Positions 17,401 through 25,710 of a stretch of 52,933 bases of DNA are shown in pieces. The stretch covers positions 1 to 52,933 of the forward strand of contig JAFLUF010000006.1 of NCBI GenBank assembly GCA_022508925.1, in the 5' to 3' direction. Under the pieces are notes generated by a model, which saw only the letters and a program-made list of their open reading frames with translations, did not search any database and was not told where the DNA came from. The stretch's first letter is position 1; every line of letters starts with the position of its first letter. Made by a program: the position numbers and the translations under genes. The DNA is from Oscillospiraceae bacterium. GTDB lineage: Bacteria; Bacillota; Clostridia; Oscillospirales; Ruminococcaceae.

Positions 17401-18231
17401 GGAAACCATAGCCAAGTCTTCGCCGGATGCCGAAGCAAGCGCGAGAACCCCGTTCATTCCCGAAAGCATTTCGCCAGCGTCCCAACCGGCCATTCCCATG
17501 TAGGTCATAGCTGAAGCGCTCTGCTGAGCTGTGTAGACCGTAGACGCTCCGAGTTCCTTCGCCTGTGCCGTGAGCTTCTTCATTTCCTCGACGTTCGCTC
17601 CCGAAAGAGCCTCGACAGTGGACATTGTGCTGCCGAATTCCATTGAGATATTTACGCACTCCTTGTATGCGTCATATATCTCGTTAAGAGCTTTGGCAAT
17701 TCCCGCAGAAACAAGAGCTGCGCCCGCGGCTTCAAACGCGCTTACTGACTTGTCGCCGAATTTTGCGGCTTCATGTGCCGCCGCTTCTTCCTGCGCGCGC
17801 AGCTCTGCCATTTGGTCTTGTAATTTCCGGCTCTCATTGGAAAGAGCGCTTATATCAACTCCCGCTTCATTGAGAGCGTTTCCCATTTGGCTCAGACGCT
17901 GCGTTTTCGCGGCGATCTGTTCCTCGGTATTGCGGATCCTTTGCTGTAGTTCAAGCTCCTTATTCGCTAACTCAGCGCTGGCTGTGCCGGAGCGAGTCAT
18001 TTCGTTCTGAATGTTTTCGAGCTGTTTCTTGTAAAGCTCGAGCTTTTCATTCGACTTTTCAATGCTCGCTTGCTGTTTCTCATAAGAGTTTACATCGGAC
18101 TGGATCTTGTTGAGGGCTTGTATCTCTTTCTGAGTAGCCGCAAGGACCTTCTGCGCGGAGCTGAATGTCCCCGAGAAGTTCTGCCCAAGCTGCGCGCCCA
18201 GCTTAAAGAGCATTTCGTATTCTCTTGCCAT
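14467..18231 (-). CDS. Tail tape measure protein
   Basis: 1254 aa; AAGGAGG before the ATG. The N-terminal 170 residues are coiled coil (NSYEKQQASIEKSNEKLELYKKQ). A TP901-type core follows (GSTMSTVEALSGANVEEMKKL..GASTVYTAQQSASAMTYMGMAG). Hydrophobic segments lie in the middle (VKAIMAIAAEIGAVLLVY and FIFTVAVAALTAGIIGL), then more helices. The C-terminus has GYANGTSNAARGWDLVGENGPE, common in tape measures. It sets tail length and may enter the host membrane during DNA delivery. The frameshifted chaperone ends 10 nt upstream. Confidence 0.95.
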   Translation of the reverse strand: MAREYEMLFKLGAQLGQNFSGTFSSAQKVLAATQKEIQALNKIQSDVNSYEKQQASIEKSNEKLELYKKQLENIQNEMTRSGTASAELANKELELQQRIRNTEEQIAAKTQRLSQMGNALNEAGVDISALSNESRKLQDQMAELRAQEEAAAHEAAKFGDKSVSAFEAAGAALVSAGIAKALNEIYDAYKECVNISMEFGSTMSTVEALSGANVEEMKKLTAQAKELGASTVYTAQQSASAMTYMGMAGWDAGEMLSGMNGVLALASASGEDLAMVSDIVTDNLTAFKLTAKDTARFADVLASAASKSNTSVSVMGETFKKSASVAGTLGYSIEDVAVAVGLMANSGVKGSMAGTALKNTFDGLLKGATLTSAAFGEVEFTSKNVDGTMKDFSETIDELRGYFEQMTDAERMSNAQAISGQYGYNGLLAILNSTDEQYQSLTKDINECTGAAQRMAEIKLDNLKGDVTLLESATDGLKMTIGELYNDELRGLAQFETEILTGINEFVQENPAVVKAIMAIAAEIGAVLLVYNAVNTAKKVKNALDTMSAVLEAKKAAAAGAAATATTAEATATTGATAAQTGLNTAMLASPIFIFTVAVAALTAGIIGLREANKMESLEMQTLSAATQEQYNRVSELNDEYNRAVEAYGATSDKARALKYDLDEANASIEANAFSVKELYFELDALHTSTSDLLGAFYDSSNEIDNQRERAAILIAKLKELGSTSEKTAGTQSQMEAIIEQLNKDFPSLGLNIENVTENLDEMMKKIDEASGANSIQAKYETAKEQLSDLYAQEVKLREAYDKAIKASIIAGSTYSNAVGDNIFSAAYAMIAGTESQTKADLDKANQMEAQALEDWQAIQAAIAEAEASLAVYGEVVSGTSEKAVSVYDGMSIAISKVTDRTEELLAAYNEAYEAAYDSINGQYALWDTAARVIPTSIDTINTALDTQYEYWNDYNTSLENLLSRAENIEGLKDVLATFADGSEESVNAIAGMANASDKELKQMVEFYQKLKEQQDLTSQSLADVRVDFDSEMDEITAKMEETIKDMNMEAEAAEAAKATITAYADAILEYKGTVTDAANAVAASVAASLSFASTISVGKAPGSISSTLLSPSELESAMNFVGPKLYGYANGTSNAARGWDLVGENGPELRFFNGGETVIPTDRTQAILQDYNRLIDYAETANGANAQSSTAIAAIPITPSSQPSINISPSFVINGGNNDDIEEKLNKCVEQIKEAVMEAMADNEVNTRRSAYA

Positions 18232-18240
18232 AAGCCCTCC

Positions 18241-18821
18241 TTATTTTTGCTTCTTGATTTCATCTGCCAAAGCATTATGAGCGTCTACCCAGCGCTGTAT
18301 TTCCCTAATGGGAAGTTTCAGCCAGAACGGCAGCGGCGCATATCCGCTTTGCGATAGAATAAGCAAGGTGCGCCTTAAGTTCTTGAACGCACCGAATTTA
18401 GTAAAAAATACTTTGTCCTGTTGCGGATTTTATGAAAATCGCCAAACGAAAGTTTCCTAAGCAAATCAACACCGATAGGCTCTGTACAAGCTCTCGCTGC
18501 CATACGAATAAGATAAGGGGCGTAAAAAGCAGGATCCACAGTAGGAAACCGTCCTATTGCGAGAAGCTCGTCTTCAATATTAAGCGCGTCATCAGCCGTG
18601 AGCTTTTCAAAGTCAAACGTCAGTTCCGTATACTCGCTACTGTTGTATGTAACAGGTCTATTAAGCTTGCAAGTAAACTGCGGCTCGGGGTTGGTAATAG
18701 ACTTAACAATGTTGTCAACCTCCTCGTCTAAGTCTCCGGTCGAATCAATATCAGCGTCGCTGTTCTTAGCCTTGATTTCTTCCTTAATTTCGCTCTCGCG
18801 TGCGTTCTTTTCGTTACTCAT
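18241..18821 (-). CDS. Frameshift fusion E-E' tail chaperone (-1 shift at 18402)
   Basis: In the -1 frame the reading continues from 18402 to a stop at 18241, adding 53 residues (TKFGAFKNLRRTLLILSQSG.. ..WVDAHNALADEIKKQK). The total is about 193 aa. In P2 and many other phages the E-E' pair is made the same way by a -1 shift, and the fused form binds the tape measure. The extension ends 10 nt before the tape-measure start, exactly where E' is expected. Confidence 0.85.
18375..18821 (-). CDS. Tail assembly chaperone E (gpE-like), unshifted product
   Basis: 148 aa; AAAGGAG before the ATG. An acidic N-terminus is followed by the gpE/gp41 core (QFTCKLNRPVTYNSSEYTEL..LTADDALNIEDELLAIG). It binds tape measure during tail assembly. 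Ribosomes reaching the slippery T TTT TTA at 18408-18402 can shift to -1 and avoid the stop at 18375. Confidence 0.88.
   Translation of the reverse strand: MSNEKNARESEIKEEIKAKNSDADIDSTGDLDEEVDNIVKSITNPEPQFTCKLNRPVTYNSSEYTELTFDFEKLTADDALNIEDELLAIGRFPTVDPAFYAPYLIRMAARACTEPIGVDLLRKLSFGDFHKIRNRTKYFLLNSVRSRT
18402..18408 (-). promoter_or_regulatory. Programmed -1 frameshift slippery site
   Basis: The minus strand reads T TTT TTA in frame (codons TAT TTT TTA). It is the canonical X XXY YYZ heptamer of a -1 shift. Confidence 0.85.
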
Positions 18822-18889
18822 AAAAAGCTCCTTTCAAATCTATTGCCCGGGGCAAATACGCTCCGGGCAATTCAAATCATATTGTTAAA

Positions 18890-19408
18890 TTACAGTCCGA
18901 GGAAATTACCTACCTCGGCGAGTCTGTTCGTGCCAGTATGATCCACGTCACGGAAGTTCATAGGATCAACAGCACTTACCAATTCTTCACCGATATACTC
19001 TTCTAATGATAAGACGCTGTATTCACCAGACACTGCCTGCGGTGAAGCAGGGGCAAGCGTTCCGCCGTTAAGCGACAGAGGGATAATTTTTGCAACATAT
19101 TTGTGCTTTGAAAATCCCAATACACTTGTTGTCGGGTCTACATTCTCGTGAGCTACGCGTATGTCAATTACATGAACACGTTCCTCCGCGAGAATGTATG
19201 CTGATTCTGATACATCCCTAAAATTGATTGTCATCTTCATTGCGTCATGCTGTCCGATAACAGGCAAATCAATATCTCCCGCAACAGCCGCACCATTCAA
19301 GGTGAATGTCTTGTTGGTTTTATTGGGCATTGTAACGTTTGCTATTCCGAGAAATCGTGAGCCGTCCTCATGTATGGTATAATTTATAATTCCTTCATTT
19401 CCGTCCAT
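18890..19408 (-). CDS. Tail tube protein (P2 FII-like)
   Basis: 172 aa; AAGGAGG before the ATG. Beta-rich, with FLGIANVTMPNKTNKTFTLNG near the N-terminus and HKYVAKIIPLSLNGGTLAP..YSVLSLEEYIG in the second half, as in P2-type tube proteins. It polymerises inside the sheath. Confidence 0.88.
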   Translation of the reverse strand: MDGNEGIINYTIHEDGSRFLGIANVTMPNKTNKTFTLNGAAVAGDIDLPVIGQHDAMKMTINFRDVSESAYILAEERVHVIDIRVAHENVDPTTSVLGFSKHKYVAKIIPLSLNGGTLAPASPQAVSGEYSVLSLEEYIGEELVSAVDPMNFRDVDHTGTNRLAEVGNFLGL

Positions 19409-19426
19409 ATTGTACCTCCTTGTATG

Positions 19427-20863
19427 TTAAGCCGAGAGGGCTTCCGTAAGCATATCTACGCTGTATTCGATATGCATATTGATTTGCTCTGCCGGAACGG
19501 GAGATGCCGCCTTGGTATCAAGTCTGAATTTGCCCTTAAGCAAATCCCTGTCTGGATTATTGTCCCCGATATACTGTATTTCGCCGCCGCAGAGCTTGCC
19601 CTCTGCCGTCAGACCGTTAAGCCAGATATTAAAGTGGTTGACGATTGCATCAATAAGAATACGTGTCAGCGGACGATCTGTGTACTTGCGATAGAGATTT
19701 ACAAAGGTATTGCAGATCCAATCCTGCGTACGGTTTGTACAAATGAAGTGCTTCGCAACATCCTGAAGCTCGGGCCAGCAGCCTGTATAATTGCCCCAAA
19801 GCGTCCACTCGTCGTGATGTATCACCGTAACAACACCGTCTGCGTAACTGATTGTATCAGCCTGCGGGTATGAGAGCGAAATCTCGGTACCGTCTTTCAG
19901 TACAGCGCCGGAGATGTCAATGCTCTTATTTGACGGCGACTCAAATGGGCAATTCCCGTTGTCGGAGTCCAAGCTTGCGATAAGACCGCAAACTATCGTA
20001 GACAGGTCGAAAAGATAGCCGCCCTTCTTTACCATAGGCCAGCAAACTATCATATTTTCGCTCGTATAGCCGTTCTCGTCCTTATACGCCTTTACTTTTT
20101 CAACGGTATTCGCGCCTTCAGCAGAGGTATCAAGGTCAACTACCGCTTTTGCTTTATACAGACCTTCGATATTCTCCGCCTTTGCGTCCATTACAGCAGC
20201 CACAACGGGATTGCTCGACCACCCGGGAGCGCACAGCAGATCGGGAACAATACCGACGGTGCTTCTGCACATCTCGACTTTTTCAACAGCCGCCTCAATA
20301 TCTTCGGCGGTGATCGCTTCGGGATTTGCCTTTTCATAAGCGATATTAAGCGTCGTCGCGTTATATTCCGAGCCGCCTTTGATAAGCTCGATACGGCAGT
20401 CGGTGGCAGTATAAAACACGTCATAATCCGTGCCTTTGGCGAGCGCTGCGCCGCCTTCCCCTGTTGTTTTTACTACGAGCTTATCATTGTCGAATGCTTC
20501 CGGCGGAAGCACCACCGTGTGATCCACAACATTTACATCTGCGGCAGGCACATCCGTCTTATGTTTGGCGGGATCGAAAACATTGTAGAATATAGCAGGA
20601 GAAACGCCAAACAGCCTGAAATGGCTGTACATAGCCTGACACAAAGTCCACTTAGGATCGCCGTTTTCCGTTCTCCACTCATCGCTGTACCCGCCGAGCT
20701 CTTTCGCTTCGGCAAATCCGTTTACGAGCTGCGGTTTCCCCATAAAGCCCTTAGCTGTATGACACGGCCAAGCGCCGAAAAAAATCGGTATTCCGCAAGC
20801 GGCGGACTTGACTGTAACATAACCGCTATCGTCCTTATAGGTGTTTATTCCGTGATTAAGCAT
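19427..20863 (-). CDS. Contractile tail sheath protein (P2 FI-like)
   Basis: 478 aa from the ATG at 20863, preceded by AGGGAGG; a frame extending upstream to 21025 is an arginine-rich artefact over the previous gene. Typical sheath features are GINTYKDDSGYVTVKSAACGIPIFFG at the start, a middle variable beta domain, and a C-terminal LTRILIDAIVNHFNIWLNGL..GEIQYIGDNNPDRDLLKGKF..INMHIEYSVDML block. It makes the virion a myovirus. Confidence 0.93.
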   Translation of the reverse strand: MLNHGINTYKDDSGYVTVKSAACGIPIFFGAWPCHTAKGFMGKPQLVNGFAEAKELGGYSDEWRTENGDPKWTLCQAMYSHFRLFGVSPAIFYNVFDPAKHKTDVPAADVNVVDHTVVLPPEAFDNDKLVVKTTGEGGAALAKGTDYDVFYTATDCRIELIKGGSEYNATTLNIAYEKANPEAITAEDIEAAVEKVEMCRSTVGIVPDLLCAPGWSSNPVVAAVMDAKAENIEGLYKAKAVVDLDTSAEGANTVEKVKAYKDENGYTSENMIVCWPMVKKGGYLFDLSTIVCGLIASLDSDNGNCPFESPSNKSIDISGAVLKDGTEISLSYPQADTISYADGVVTVIHHDEWTLWGNYTGCWPELQDVAKHFICTNRTQDWICNTFVNLYRKYTDRPLTRILIDAIVNHFNIWLNGLTAEGKLCGGEIQYIGDNNPDRDLLKGKFRLDTKAASPVPAEQINMHIEYSVDMLTEALSA

Positions 20864-21161
20864 TCTTAATACCTCCCTGAAGGTCGGACAGAAGCTCGCG
20901 GTAAGCGGCACTCCACCCATTGTTACCTTCCTTGATTTTCTTCTTCGTCTCCGAAACGTCTCTGTCAGCGACAATAAACCGCTCGATTTTCGGACATTTG
21001 TCGATGACAGGTCTAAGCTGCGCAAGAACTGTTTTGCGCGTTCCCGCGAATATGCTTCCGTTGGTAATCCCGCCCTTAATGGACGGACCTACATACACAA
21101 AAACGCGCGGCTCGTGTACTACTGTCTCTTCATAGACAGCTTTCTTTTTTAGATTACTCAA
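20856..21161 (-). CDS. Conserved tail-region protein, unknown
   Basis: 101 aa, TTG start overlapping the previous stop, with GGGAGGTAG upstream. It contains VFVYVGPSIKGGITNGSIFAGTR and lies directly before the sheath gene. I recall no function. The position between terminator and sheath suggests a neck or sheath-related role. Confidence 0.7.
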   Translation of the reverse strand: MSNLKKKAVYEETVVHEPRVFVYVGPSIKGGITNGSIFAGTRKTVLAQLRPVIDKCPKIERFIVADRDVSETKKKIKEGNNGWSAAYRELLSDLQGGIKNA

Positions 21162-21643
21162 AATTCTACCTCCCTCTGTATTGGCGGCAATTCAAATGTG
21201 CCGATCATTTCTCCTGCGAAAAACGGTGCAGTGTTGTCGGGATAAGCAAGCCCCTCCAGCGGCTCGTTTACATCAAGCTTGAAATACTCGCTGACATTAA
21301 CTTTTCTCAGCAATTCAAGACGTACCGTTTCCATAAAATTCAGCAATGCCATTCCGCCTTCTTGCGCGTCATTGTTCCATACACAGAAAATAAACCGCAC
21401 TACAGCAGTATTTTTAGGTTTTTCACCCGGCTTTTGAATATGATTGCTGTTCAAAAACTGAACAATGAAGTACGGAACAAATTTATCAGCGCTCTTGCCG
21501 TCTGGCAGACGCATTTTGTAGCCCGTTGGCGGTCTGAATATCTGCTCGGTATCACCTTTTGATACAGCCGTCGGCAGCTTCAGATGTTTCACCGCGTTTT
21601 CGCAAAATATCTTCAAATCGTCGATTAGATTGACTATTGTCAT
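21158..21643 (-). CDS. Probable tail terminator protein
   Basis: 161 aa. A helical N-terminus (MTIVNLIDDLKIFCENAVKHL) is followed by an alternating strand pattern (YFIVQFLNSN, VVRFIFCVWNN, ALLNFMETVRLELL), resembling the lambda gpU/terminator fold. It lies after gpZ-like and before the sheath, which fits a neck/terminator role. Its start overlaps the stop of the previous gene. Confidence 0.65.
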   Translation of the reverse strand: MTIVNLIDDLKIFCENAVKHLKLPTAVSKGDTEQIFRPPTGYKMRLPDGKSADKFVPYFIVQFLNSNHIQKPGEKPKNTAVVRFIFCVWNNDAQEGGMALLNFMETVRLELLRKVNVSEYFKLDVNEPLEGLAYPDNTAPFFAGEMIGTFELPPIQREVEF

Positions 21644-22266
21644 TATCTCCTCCAGCCGTTCATTATCGCGAGGATTTCGTGCTCTATTCGCTCGTCAAAG
21701 GTCTCGCGTATTTTGTCGCCGATTGCCTGCGAAACATCTTCATTCGCGTCCATCATCTGCGGCGTTGACGGTCCGTATTTTTCTTCAATCGGGTACCTGC
21801 TCGTCGAAACTCTTTCAAAAACTCCGATATGCTGATTCCCGACCTTTTGCCGAAAGACGTGTGCCAACACCTCTGCGCTCGATGAACGCTTGACTTGCGT
21901 TCTCACAAGTCCGTCGCCGCCGATTTTGGTGTTGAATTTCAACAGCGGGATATGACGTCCGCGAAAACTGATATCTACTTCGGTTTGCCCCGCGGACGTT
22001 CTGATATGCCGTTTTGACTGCGTATACTGCTTGAAATCCGTAACCTTAATGGTGTAATACTTGCTTACTGCTCGCGCTGCATAGGCTTCACCGCTTGTTG
22101 CGGCACGCTTTATCGCCGAGCCTATTGCTTTTTCCGCGCCGTGAGGAAATCCCGCAAGCAACAGCTCCGCCCGTGCGATCGCGCCGGAACCGCCAACATC
22201 GTCCGTTATGTACACGCCGATAGCGTTTTTCATCTCGCTGCGCGGCATACTGTAAACATTACTCAT
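21643..22266 (-). CDS. Minor tail protein Z-like
   Basis: 207 aa from the ATG at 22266 (GGAGCTTTACG upstream). Motifs include GAEKAIGSAIKRAATSGEAYAARAVSKYYTIK and a C-terminal ERVSTSRYPIEEKYGPSTPQMM, both typical of the lambda gpZ family of head-tail joining proteins. It overlaps the genes on both sides. Confidence 0.82.
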   Translation of the reverse strand: MSNVYSMPRSEMKNAIGVYITDDVGGSGAIARAELLLAGFPHGAEKAIGSAIKRAATSGEAYAARAVSKYYTIKVTDFKQYTQSKRHIRTSAGQTEVDISFRGRHIPLLKFNTKIGGDGLVRTQVKRSSSAEVLAHVFRQKVGNQHIGVFERVSTSRYPIEEKYGPSTPQMMDANEDVSQAIGDKIRETFDERIEHEILAIMNGWRR

Positions 22267-22624
22267 CGTAAAGCTCCAACTCCAAACAAGCCATTCCCAT
22301 AGCGTTTTCAACGGTAACTACGCGATAACGCTCAAAAAATGGCTTTCCTAATGCTTCTCCGTCGTCGATTTCGAAGTGCGCTCCATGTTCGGGATATTTT
22401 CCGTCAGTGTCCTCAACGCTGAAATACGCCTTTGCCGTAACGAGATGTACACCTTGCATATGATCGTCTTTCGGGATAATGCGGTCAGACTGCTTTACCT
22501 TGATAAGCGTGACATCTATATCCTCAAAGGTCATTCCGTCAAACTTTATCGTATGCTTTTCGGCAAATTCCTCGGGGTTGAGGAATACTTCGATATCCGC
22601 CTTCACCATTTCTTTAAATCCCAT
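22259..22624 (-). CDS. Head-tail joining protein
   Basis: 121 aa. It carries the N-terminal helix plus NPEEFAEKHTIKFDG pattern of lambda FII-type completion proteins, then beta strands to the end (VVTVENAMGMACLELELYDE). It sits between the capsid-side genes and the gpZ-like gene. GGTGGTGAAG lies upstream. Confidence 0.75.
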   Translation of the reverse strand: MGFKEMVKADIEVFLNPEEFAEKHTIKFDGMTFEDIDVTLIKVKQSDRIIPKDDHMQGVHLVTAKAYFSVEDTDGKYPEHGAHFEIDDGEALGKPFFERYRVVTVENAMGMACLELELYDE

Positions 22625-22641
22625 TACTTCACCACCGTTGA

Positions 22642-23049
22642 TTAGGAACGAAGTGTAGGTGCGCTTCCAAAGTGCTCATCCAAAGCCGAAATAAGTTCGG
22701 CCTTATTAGCGCGATTCGGAACAGCTATTCCGTATTCTTTTGCAATCGCTTGCAATTCTGCATTTGATGAGTCCTCATTGTATTCAGGAACACTGTCGGC
22801 GTCTTTCTCGCCGTCTTCATTGATAGTATCGTCGTCCGATTTGCCCGCCGAAGCGGCATCTGTTTCAATGTAACTGCTGTTCTCCGCAAACGGCGCTCCG
22901 TTCACGGTAACTTTCTGAGCCACACCTAACGCACAAAGGCGGTCGGCTTCGGCAGAGGGAACTTCAAACGGCGGGTCTGACGGACTTTTCGCTCTCACGA
23001 TTCGTCCGTCATTATAGCCGTAGTTGCCTTTTATGATCTTGATATACAT
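22642..23049 (-). CDS. Head protein with C-terminal HeH/LEM-like helix pair
   Basis: 135 aa from the ATG at 23049 (AAAGGAG upstream). The N-terminal beta part (MYIKIIKGNYGYNDGRIVRA) is followed by an acidic low-complexity stretch of about 40 residues and then NAELQAIAKEYGIAVPNRANKAELISAL. The last segment is a HeH/LEM-type DNA-binding unit seen in small head proteins. It lies directly after the major capsid gene. Confidence 0.75.
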   Translation of the reverse strand: MYIKIIKGNYGYNDGRIVRAKSPSDPPFEVPSAEADRLCALGVAQKVTVNGAPFAENSSYIETDAASAGKSDDDTINEDGEKDADSVPEYNEDSSNAELQAIAKEYGIAVPNRANKAELISALDEHFGSAPTLRS

Positions 23050-23072
23050 TTCTCCGTTTTCTCCTTTCGCAA

Positions 23073-24149
23073 TCACGAAACCACTTTTCCCGCAAAAATG
23101 TACGGGCAGTACACTGCCGGCACAGCAAGAGGATGGCTGATAAGATCCAACTCGCGAACATCGTTCTTTTGATCGATTATCAGTTTAGGAATTCGCTTTC
23201 CTGTGAAGTCAACAGGGTCTTTTTGCCCATACGGGATGTGTGTGTCGCGACCATACATCAGATGCCCGCATTTCGGGAATGAAACCATCGCGCCGTCCTT
23301 TGGGAAATAAGGTGTATTCACTCCGTTTTCGTTTTCGTAGGTTGTGCTTGCCACAAAAATGCGCAGTTTAAAGCCTTTAATATTAAACGGTCCATTTCCA
23401 AGGGTCGCGATACCGGGATAATCGATCCTTTCATTTATCTCGCCAAATACAATGCCACTGTTTTTATCAAGCATCCGCGCAATGGATTCGTCCTGATAAA
23501 ACACATCCTCAACATCAGTACCTATAACAAGGTCGGCAGCATTCAAACCGAGCATTGCAAGTAGTCTGCACATTGCGTGAATATCTCCAATGACATTTGC
23601 ACCCTTGGAATTCCACGGAATTCCAACTGTATAAATATGAGGTGAGCTGTCTCCCTCATAAAACAGAATGTCATAGGCAGCGCCTTTTGTTTTTGCGTCA
23701 ACATATTCCTGTACCGTACAGCCATTGTTGATCATAGTCTGAGCGCACATCCACTCCTCGCGTCTCGAAATCGTCAGATCAAGATCCGTAAAGTCATTAA
23801 CCATCAATCTCACCGCGCGTTCAGCCGGTGTAGTGTTTGAGTAAATTGCCTCTCCGAATCCACGCTTCTTGAGATCATCAATAGTAAGGCTGCGCGACAT
23901 TGAGATTTTAGGCGGCTCAAACTCGTGTACCTTGTATCCGGTTCTTTCCAGCGGAATAGGATTGCTGCGGTCCGAAACAAACGCCGCAATTTTCCTGTTT
24001 CCCTTCTTGTACTCAACAAGCACCTTGTCGGTATTAAAAATGTCCGCGGCGGTAGTAGGGAAATATCTGTCCCTAAAGAAAAATTTTTCGGGCTGAATTT
24101 CCTCAACTGCCGCACGAAGCATATATGTACTGAAATAATCTATAGACAT
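23073..24149 (-). CDS. Major capsid protein (lambda gpE-like)
   Basis: 358 aa; AAGGAGG before the ATG. It has the gpE family layout: MSIDYFSTYMLRAAVEEIQPEKFFFRDRYFPT, VEYKKGNRKIAAFVSDRSNP, and the late block RIFVASTTYENENG...YCPYIFAGKV. It would form the icosahedral shell with the decoration protein encoded just upstream. Confidence 0.92.
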   Translation of the reverse strand: MSIDYFSTYMLRAAVEEIQPEKFFFRDRYFPTTAADIFNTDKVLVEYKKGNRKIAAFVSDRSNPIPLERTGYKVHEFEPPKISMSRSLTIDDLKKRGFGEAIYSNTTPAERAVRLMVNDFTDLDLTISRREEWMCAQTMINNGCTVQEYVDAKTKGAAYDILFYEGDSSPHIYTVGIPWNSKGANVIGDIHAMCRLLAMLGLNAADLVIGTDVEDVFYQDESIARMLDKNSGIVFGEINERIDYPGIATLGNGPFNIKGFKLRIFVASTTYENENGVNTPYFPKDGAMVSFPKCGHLMYGRDTHIPYGQKDPVDFTGKRIPKLIIDQKNDVRELDLISHPLAVPAVYCPYIFAGKVVS

Positions 24150-24163
24150 CTTTTTTTACCTCC

Positions 24164-24535
24164 TTAATTGGTATTTAACGCTGCCCTATACTCAATGCCA
24201 TACTTCCGCAGCGTGTCCTTGTCGGACTCTTTGATTTCGTACCCATCCTTAACAATGAGTTTGTTGGCATTAAACATTCCGCTTATGTAGATATCTACAG
24301 GGAGATCGCTCTCGCTGGCTTCAACATCGTCTGTAAGAATGCCATAAGCCTCGGCAGATTCATCATTTCCGAGAATATCCAGCTTTCCGTCCGTGCCTTT
24401 TGCGAGTATTGTTCCGCGCTTCAATGCACCCGCGTTTGCTTTAAGCACACCATTCCCGACACGACAAGGCGGCTGTGTACTTATCACAAGGTCATCGGGT
24501 TCCATTTTTCCGACTGTCTTAAACAATTCTTTCAT
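24164..24535 (-). CDS. Head decoration protein (lambda gpD-like)
   Basis: 123 aa; GGGAGGTG before the ATG. It has RGTILAKGTDGKLDILGNDESAEAYGILTDDV and VYISGMFNANKLI, the conserved pattern of lambda D trimers that stabilise the capsid. Its start overlaps the end of the protease gene by one base. Confidence 0.88.
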   Translation of the reverse strand: MKELFKTVGKMEPDDLVISTQPPCRVGNGVLKANAGALKRGTILAKGTDGKLDILGNDESAEAYGILTDDVEASESDLPVDIYISGMFNANKLIVKDGYEIKESDKDTLRKYGIEYRAALNTN

Positions 24536-25710
24536 TATGTGTCACCTCCCATCGCTCTGCGAACCACAGCTCTTGCCTCTGCCATTTTTTGCTCCTCGGT
24601 TTTGACCTCGCTGTTACTGGTATTCTGAAAATCATCGGGCGCAACTGCTCCGTTGACCTCCTGCACTCCGGATGCACGATTATCCGAAGACACATCTCTC
24701 AAGAAGCTCTGTCCAAGTTTCGCGCTCTCTACCGCCGCCCTGTAAGCCATCTCCTCAGCTGTGCAGGGAGAGCCATACTTGGCATTTTTCACAGTGTCCG
24801 CGCTGAACTGATCCGCGATTTCGTCAATTTTTTGAAGTCTCTCGCGTTCGGCTGCGACTGCCTTCTTGATTGCCTCTCCGTCAACCTGCGTCGACGGAGT
24901 CTGTGCTGAATTGTTGTTATCCACGCTGTTACCTCCTTCAATGTTTGTTTCCGGTTTTATATTTGTAACGCCGTTGCCGCTGGTAGTCGGTTCGGGCAAT
25001 GTTACCGTCGGAATGTTCTCAGGGCATTTCGCGCCGAAAAGTGCGACTCTTCTGCCGCCGACATAAAGCGCGGTTCTATCTGCAGATGCCGCTATCTCCG
25101 GTGTATCATCGGATTCAAGCAGCTCGTCAACAAACCCCAAGTCAAGCGCTTCTTTTCCCGTCATATAAAGCTCCTCACTCATCATCGTGAGAAGCTCGTC
25201 TTCCGATTTCCCTGTTTTGCGCTTATACGTTGCGACTATTGCTTTGTCATACGCATCAGATGTTTCCGCGAGCTTGCGTAACTCGTCTGCGTTGTACCAA
25301 CCAAAGCAGAGAGTGAGAGACTTGTGGATCATAATAAGGCTTGATTCCGTTGCGCTGATTTTATGGGCAGCGCATATAATAAGCGATCCTGCTGACATAG
25401 CAACGCCATCTACAACACAAGTGATATGTGTACCCTTGCCGGAGAGATCTCTCAGTCTGTTATAGATTACCAGAGCCGCCGCTACTTCGCCTCCAAACGA
25501 ACTGATTCGAATATTGAGCATTTTCGGAATTCCGATTTTGTCAAGCTCCTTAATAAATTCATCCTGCGCAATGTAATTACCATCGTCTTTTTCTCCCGTC
25601 CACCAGTTGATAGGACGTTCGGAGACAATCTCACCGTAAAGATCTATCTCAACGGCATCGTCATTGGCTGCGATGTTGTAATATTTTTCATTGCTGTTAT
25701 TCTTCGGCAT
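24535..25710 (-). CDS. ClpP-type head maturation protease with C-terminal scaffold region
   Basis: 391 aa. Residues about 15-205 are a ClpP fold with SSFGGEVAAAL, catalytic Ser106 in DGVAMSAGSL and His129 in LIMIHKSL. A low-complexity linker (about 245-270) is followed by a helical scaffold-like C-terminus rich in Ala, Glu and Lys. In lambda the protease and scaffold share one gene in this way. The gene overlaps the portal stop. Confidence 0.9.
   Translation of the reverse strand: MPKNNSNEKYYNIAANDDAVEIDLYGEIVSERPINWWTGEKDDGNYIAQDEFIKELDKIGIPKMLNIRISSFGGEVAAALVIYNRLRDLSGKGTHITCVVDGVAMSAGSLIICAAHKISATESSLIMIHKSLTLCFGWYNADELRKLAETSDAYDKAIVATYKRKTGKSEDELLTMMSEELYMTGKEALDLGFVDELLESDDTPEIAASADRTALYVGGRRVALFGAKCPENIPTVTLPEPTTSGNGVTNIKPETNIEGGNSVDNNNSAQTPSTQVDGEAIKKAVAAERERLQKIDEIADQFSADTVKNAKYGSPCTAEEMAYRAAVESAKLGQSFLRDVSSDNRASGVQEVNGAVAPDDFQNTSNSEVKTEEQKMAEARAVVRRAMGGDT

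Noticed and set aside
19427-21025. Longer sheath protein (532 aa)
   Set aside because: The first 54 codons are an arginine-rich out-of-frame reading of the preceding gene; the ATG at 20863 has AGGGAGG upstream.
22738-22757. Fourth copy of the 20-bp palindrome
   Set aside because: TTTTGCAATCGCTTGCAATT has several mismatches and encodes part of the conserved HeH segment (AIAKEYG region), so chance and coding constraint explain it.
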